A stretch of 8,094 nucleotides of DNA, from the NCBI GenBank assembly GCA_003560935.1, contig PWJF01000144.1:1-8094 (forward strand), in the 5' to 3' direction. Position numbers and translations under genes: made by a program. This stretch comes from Ignavibacteriales bacterium. GTDB lineage: Bacteria; Bacteroidota; Ignavibacteria; T3Sed10-11. Shown piece after piece: positions 6,401 to 8,094 of this stretch. The stretch's first letter is position 1. The number at the start of each line of letters is the position of its first letter. The notes below the pieces were generated by a model that ran no database searches, was not told the origin of the DNA, and was given only the letters and a program-made list of their open reading frames with translations.

Positions 6401-7711
6401 TTAAATGGACTTTTCCAGACAGTATTGAGCAAAGGCCTGCCTGCCGGTGTATAAATCAGCAAATCCCATGAACCCACTAAGTAAACTTGGTAGTAAATTC
6501 ACCTCAGTTGGTTTCCATGGTTGAAGAAAAGATTCATTCCAATCATTATATGGTGGAATAGAAAGTAAGTCATGGGACAAGCCAAGATCTTCTGGTTCAT
6601 AGAGATCAACCAGAATTGTTGGTTCCCTTAATAATCTTGCAGGCAAGCCACCATTTGTATTTGCTAGAGTCCTCGCAAAGTTATAACTGTCGCGATCTCC
6701 AGCAATCCGTGACGCAATTAAAAGCCACAATACACCATGTGCAGTGAAATCATCTACAACATTAATTTTTTTAAAGATTTCTCTTAGTTTTGAGCTGAAA
6801 TATTTGGAGTACTCTGATCCGGCAAATCCACAACAAAACAAAGTCAATATTAGAGGAAACTCCGACAAAAGAACCCAGTCATGATCACGGGAGAGTCCGA
6901 ATGCTGGATACCATAGCTCCCATGGTTTGTAATTCTTTTCTATTTCTAAAATACGTTGGAACATCGATTTTGGGTCAGAATTCGGTTCTATACTTTGTAG
7001 GATAGCACAATGAAGGACCTCGGTATACCCAGCTGCTATTAGATTTTCATACTCTTGCCAAGGTTGCCTAGAGTATCCAAGCCAACGTTTAATATACTTG
7101 ACATAAAAGCTATGGTCAGGATTAGTGACACCTTGTGCTATTAACTGTTCGATAGAAGATAGAAAGTTCGACCCATCTATACGATCATACTCTCTATATA
7201 TTAGATAATCAAGAACGCTCGAAGGTGATGCATTGTAAAATGGCTGCTCATTCAATTGGAGAATAATATGATATAGATCTAGGTGAGCATCAATACGTAG
7301 ATGTTGGTCTATTATATCTGAGATAAGTTTCAATCCTTCATAGTTATAGAGAGAATAAAGTCCATAATTATCTTTGTCAAAACTATCTGTAAGATTTTGT
7401 TCTCTAGCGCTTGGTCCGGGTTCAACAATTACATGGAAAAAATATAAAGGCTTTTGATAAACCGGGGTTTTACGCGACATTACTTTAAATACATTGTCTG
7501 TTGCTGACTTGGTTGCAGTGGATTCAACTTCGAAAACAAATAAAGGAAATCGCGCTGACGGTTGTCGACGCCACGTAAGATCAAGAACTGGTGAATCTTT
7601 TGATCCTGGAAACATAGTCTCTTCAACTTGAGTATTATAATTGAGAATATTTCCTAGATTAGATAGAAATTCTATAACCTCTAATCCGGGTTTTCGTCGA
7701 TGAGTCCCCAT
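6401..7711 (-). CDS. Unrecognised 436-residue protein with possible N-terminal PD-(D/E)XK-like nuclease motif
   Basis: I do not recognise this protein as a named family. The N-terminal part reads VLDLTWRR (D44) and then FPLFVFEVESTATKSATDN (E61, E63), ahead of KPLYFFHVIV (about 87-96). Asp, then about 16 residues, then hydrophobic-E-V-E-S/T is compatible with the catalytic strand pair of a restriction-endonuclease-like fold; an ExE variant of the usual ExK occurs in BamHI. A nuclease or defence role is inference only. From about 130 to the end it looks alpha-helical and rich in Trp, Tyr and Leu, perhaps a solenoid or repeat region. No signal peptide or clear membrane span is present; FPLILTLFCCGF near 285-296 is short. 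The start has an A-rich leader without Shine-Dalgarno. The gene is AT-rich compared with the RND gene, lies alone between two attC-like palindromes, and is read on the minus strand, all consistent with a horizontally acquired cassette. Confidence 0.8.
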   Translation of the reverse strand: MGTHRRKPGLEVIEFLSNLGNILNYNTQVEETMFPGSKDSPVLDLTWRRQPSARFPLFVFEVESTATKSATDNVFKVMSRKTPVYQKPLYFFHVIVEPGPSAREQNLTDSFDKDNYGLYSLYNYEGLKLISDIIDQHLRIDAHLDLYHIILQLNEQPFYNASPSSVLDYLIYREYDRIDGSNFLSSIEQLIAQGVTNPDHSFYVKYIKRWLGYSRQPWQEYENLIAAGYTEVLHCAILQSIEPNSDPKSMFQRILEIEKNYKPWELWYPAFGLSRDHDWVLLSEFPLILTLFCCGFAGSEYSKYFSSKLREIFKKINVVDDFTAHGVLWLLIASRIAGDRDSYNFARTLANTNGGLPARLLREPTILVDLYEPEDLGLSHDLLSIPPYNDWNESFLQPWKPTEVNLLPSLLSGFMGFADLYTGRQAFAQYCLEKSI

Positions 7712-7748
7712 TTTTTTATGTCGATCTGAATTTTATATTATTTAGAAC

Positions 7749-7762
7749 AATTACACATAACG
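7749..7762 (+). repeat. Right copy of 14-bp perfect inverted repeat flanking the 436-residue gene
   Basis: AATTACACATAACG is the exact reverse complement of 6334-6347. It overlaps the R''-like box CACATAAC (7754-7761) that opens the second attC-like palindrome. Confidence 0.75.
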
Positions 7763-7933
7763 TCTCCAGCAACGACGAAGCCCCGCCGCCGTTTAGGTTA
7801 GCTTAACACTCACCAGAAAGCGCCGCTCGTTCATTAACCCGCACTGCCCGAAAAACAGATGCGGCGGGGTTTGGGCGAACACAACCAATAAGGGTTATAA
7901 AAAAGTGTGAGCCGTTGTTGCCGCAAGTTAGGC
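7756..7933 (+). repeat. Large attC-like palindrome 2 between the 436-residue gene and the HEPN-like gene
   Basis: CATAAC (7756-7761) and CAGCAACGACG form the left half. GCCGTTGTTGCCGCAA followed by GTTAGGC (7927-7933) forms the right half; the latter fits the integron core consensus GTTRRRY exactly. The internal stem is CCCCGCCGC (7781-7789) with GCGGCGGGG (7861-7869), extended by AAG/TTT. The length is about 178 bp. This occupies the gap between the two minus-strand genes, and nothing coding is seen in it. The right half aligns with the copies at 5808 and 6316. Confidence 0.6.
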
Positions 7934-7954
7934 GAAACGGCTCTCGATAATATA

Positions 7955-8094
7955 TTATTTTATTATTTCTTGTACTTTGCGTATTAAACCATCTACCTGA
8001 GATAAAGCATCCTTTACATCTTTCTCAGAAATACCACTTTCTGTAAGTAACGGATATCGTTCGAGGAAGTAAAAGCCAGTTATTTTTTGGCAAA
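7955..8094 (-). CDS. C-terminal fragment of a HEPN-domain-like protein (cut by window end)
   Basis: Reading the minus strand from the window edge gives 45 residues ending in a TAA at 7955-7957. The segment ITGFYFLERYPLLTESGISEKD leads into DVKDALSQVDGLIRKVQEIIK. From memory this resembles the C-terminus of HEPN proteins, where a (F/Y)xxxRYP stretch precedes the final helix with regularly spaced hydrophobic residues. HEPN proteins are small, all-helical, often ribonuclease toxins that pair with an MNT nucleotidyltransferase antitoxin. The catalytic R-x4-6-H motif and any partner would lie outside the window and cannot be checked. The stop codon is only about 22 bp from the attC-like core GTTAGGC, as expected for a compact cassette. 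HEPN assignment from 45 residues is tentative. Confidence 0.6.
   Translation of the reverse strand, partial: CQKITGFYFLERYPLLTESGISEKDVKDALSQVDGLIRKVQEIIK

Noticed and set aside
5808..7933. CRISPR array
   Set aside because: Only three repeat copies, spaced by hundreds to more than a thousand bases with genes between them; no regular spacers or cas genes.
1..8094. tRNA, rRNA, riboswitch, transposase or integrase genes
   Set aside because: No matching structure or protein motif was seen in either strand of the window.

Overview
This window is about 8.1 kb of bacterial DNA, probably from an uncultured member of the FCB superphylum (Bacteroidota, Ignavibacteriota or Balneolota relatives). That placement is an inference from the RND pump type, A-rich leaders that mostly lack Shine-Dalgarno sequences, and intergenic hairpins of the AACCCC-GAA-GGGGTT kind. 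No marker gene is present, so it is weak.

Left part (1-5771), ordinary chromosome of moderate GC. A 5'-truncated RND efflux pump (2-3088, +) carries about six hydrophobic segments beyond the usual twelve. An AT-rich palindromic repeat (3115-3249) follows. Next come a small 90-residue protein (3309-3581, +) and a class I SAM-dependent methyltransferase (3608-4234, +), 26 bp apart and probably co-transcribed. A cluster of short G+C-rich hairpins (4278-4378) separates these from two minus-strand genes: a YdeI/OmpD-associated (OmdA) family protein (4463-5041) and a membrane-anchored TlpA/ResA-like thioredoxin (5106-5771).

Right part (about 5808 to the end), AT-rich accessory DNA that looks like a gene-cassette array. 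Three copies of a CCGTTGTTnC(G)C-based motif end in (G/A)TTA-type core sites, at 5808, 6316 and 7908. Two of them close large imperfect palindromes (about 6112-6341 and 7756-7933) built like integron attC sites. Between the motifs lie single genes: a HigA-like HTH protein with no visible toxin (5865-6089, +), an unrecognised 436-residue protein with a possible PD-(D/E)XK-type D...ExE motif (6401-7711, -), and the C-terminus of a HEPN-like protein (7955 to window end, -).

The start of each of the first two cassettes is the reverse complement of its own downstream R''-like box. That is what excision and circularisation of an integron cassette require. No integrase lies in the window, and the palindromes (about 178 and 224-230 bp) exceed usual attC lengths, so the assignment remains a hypothesis. 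The most promising material for follow-up is this cassette array with its toxin-antitoxin or defence-like cargo, then the expanded RND pump.
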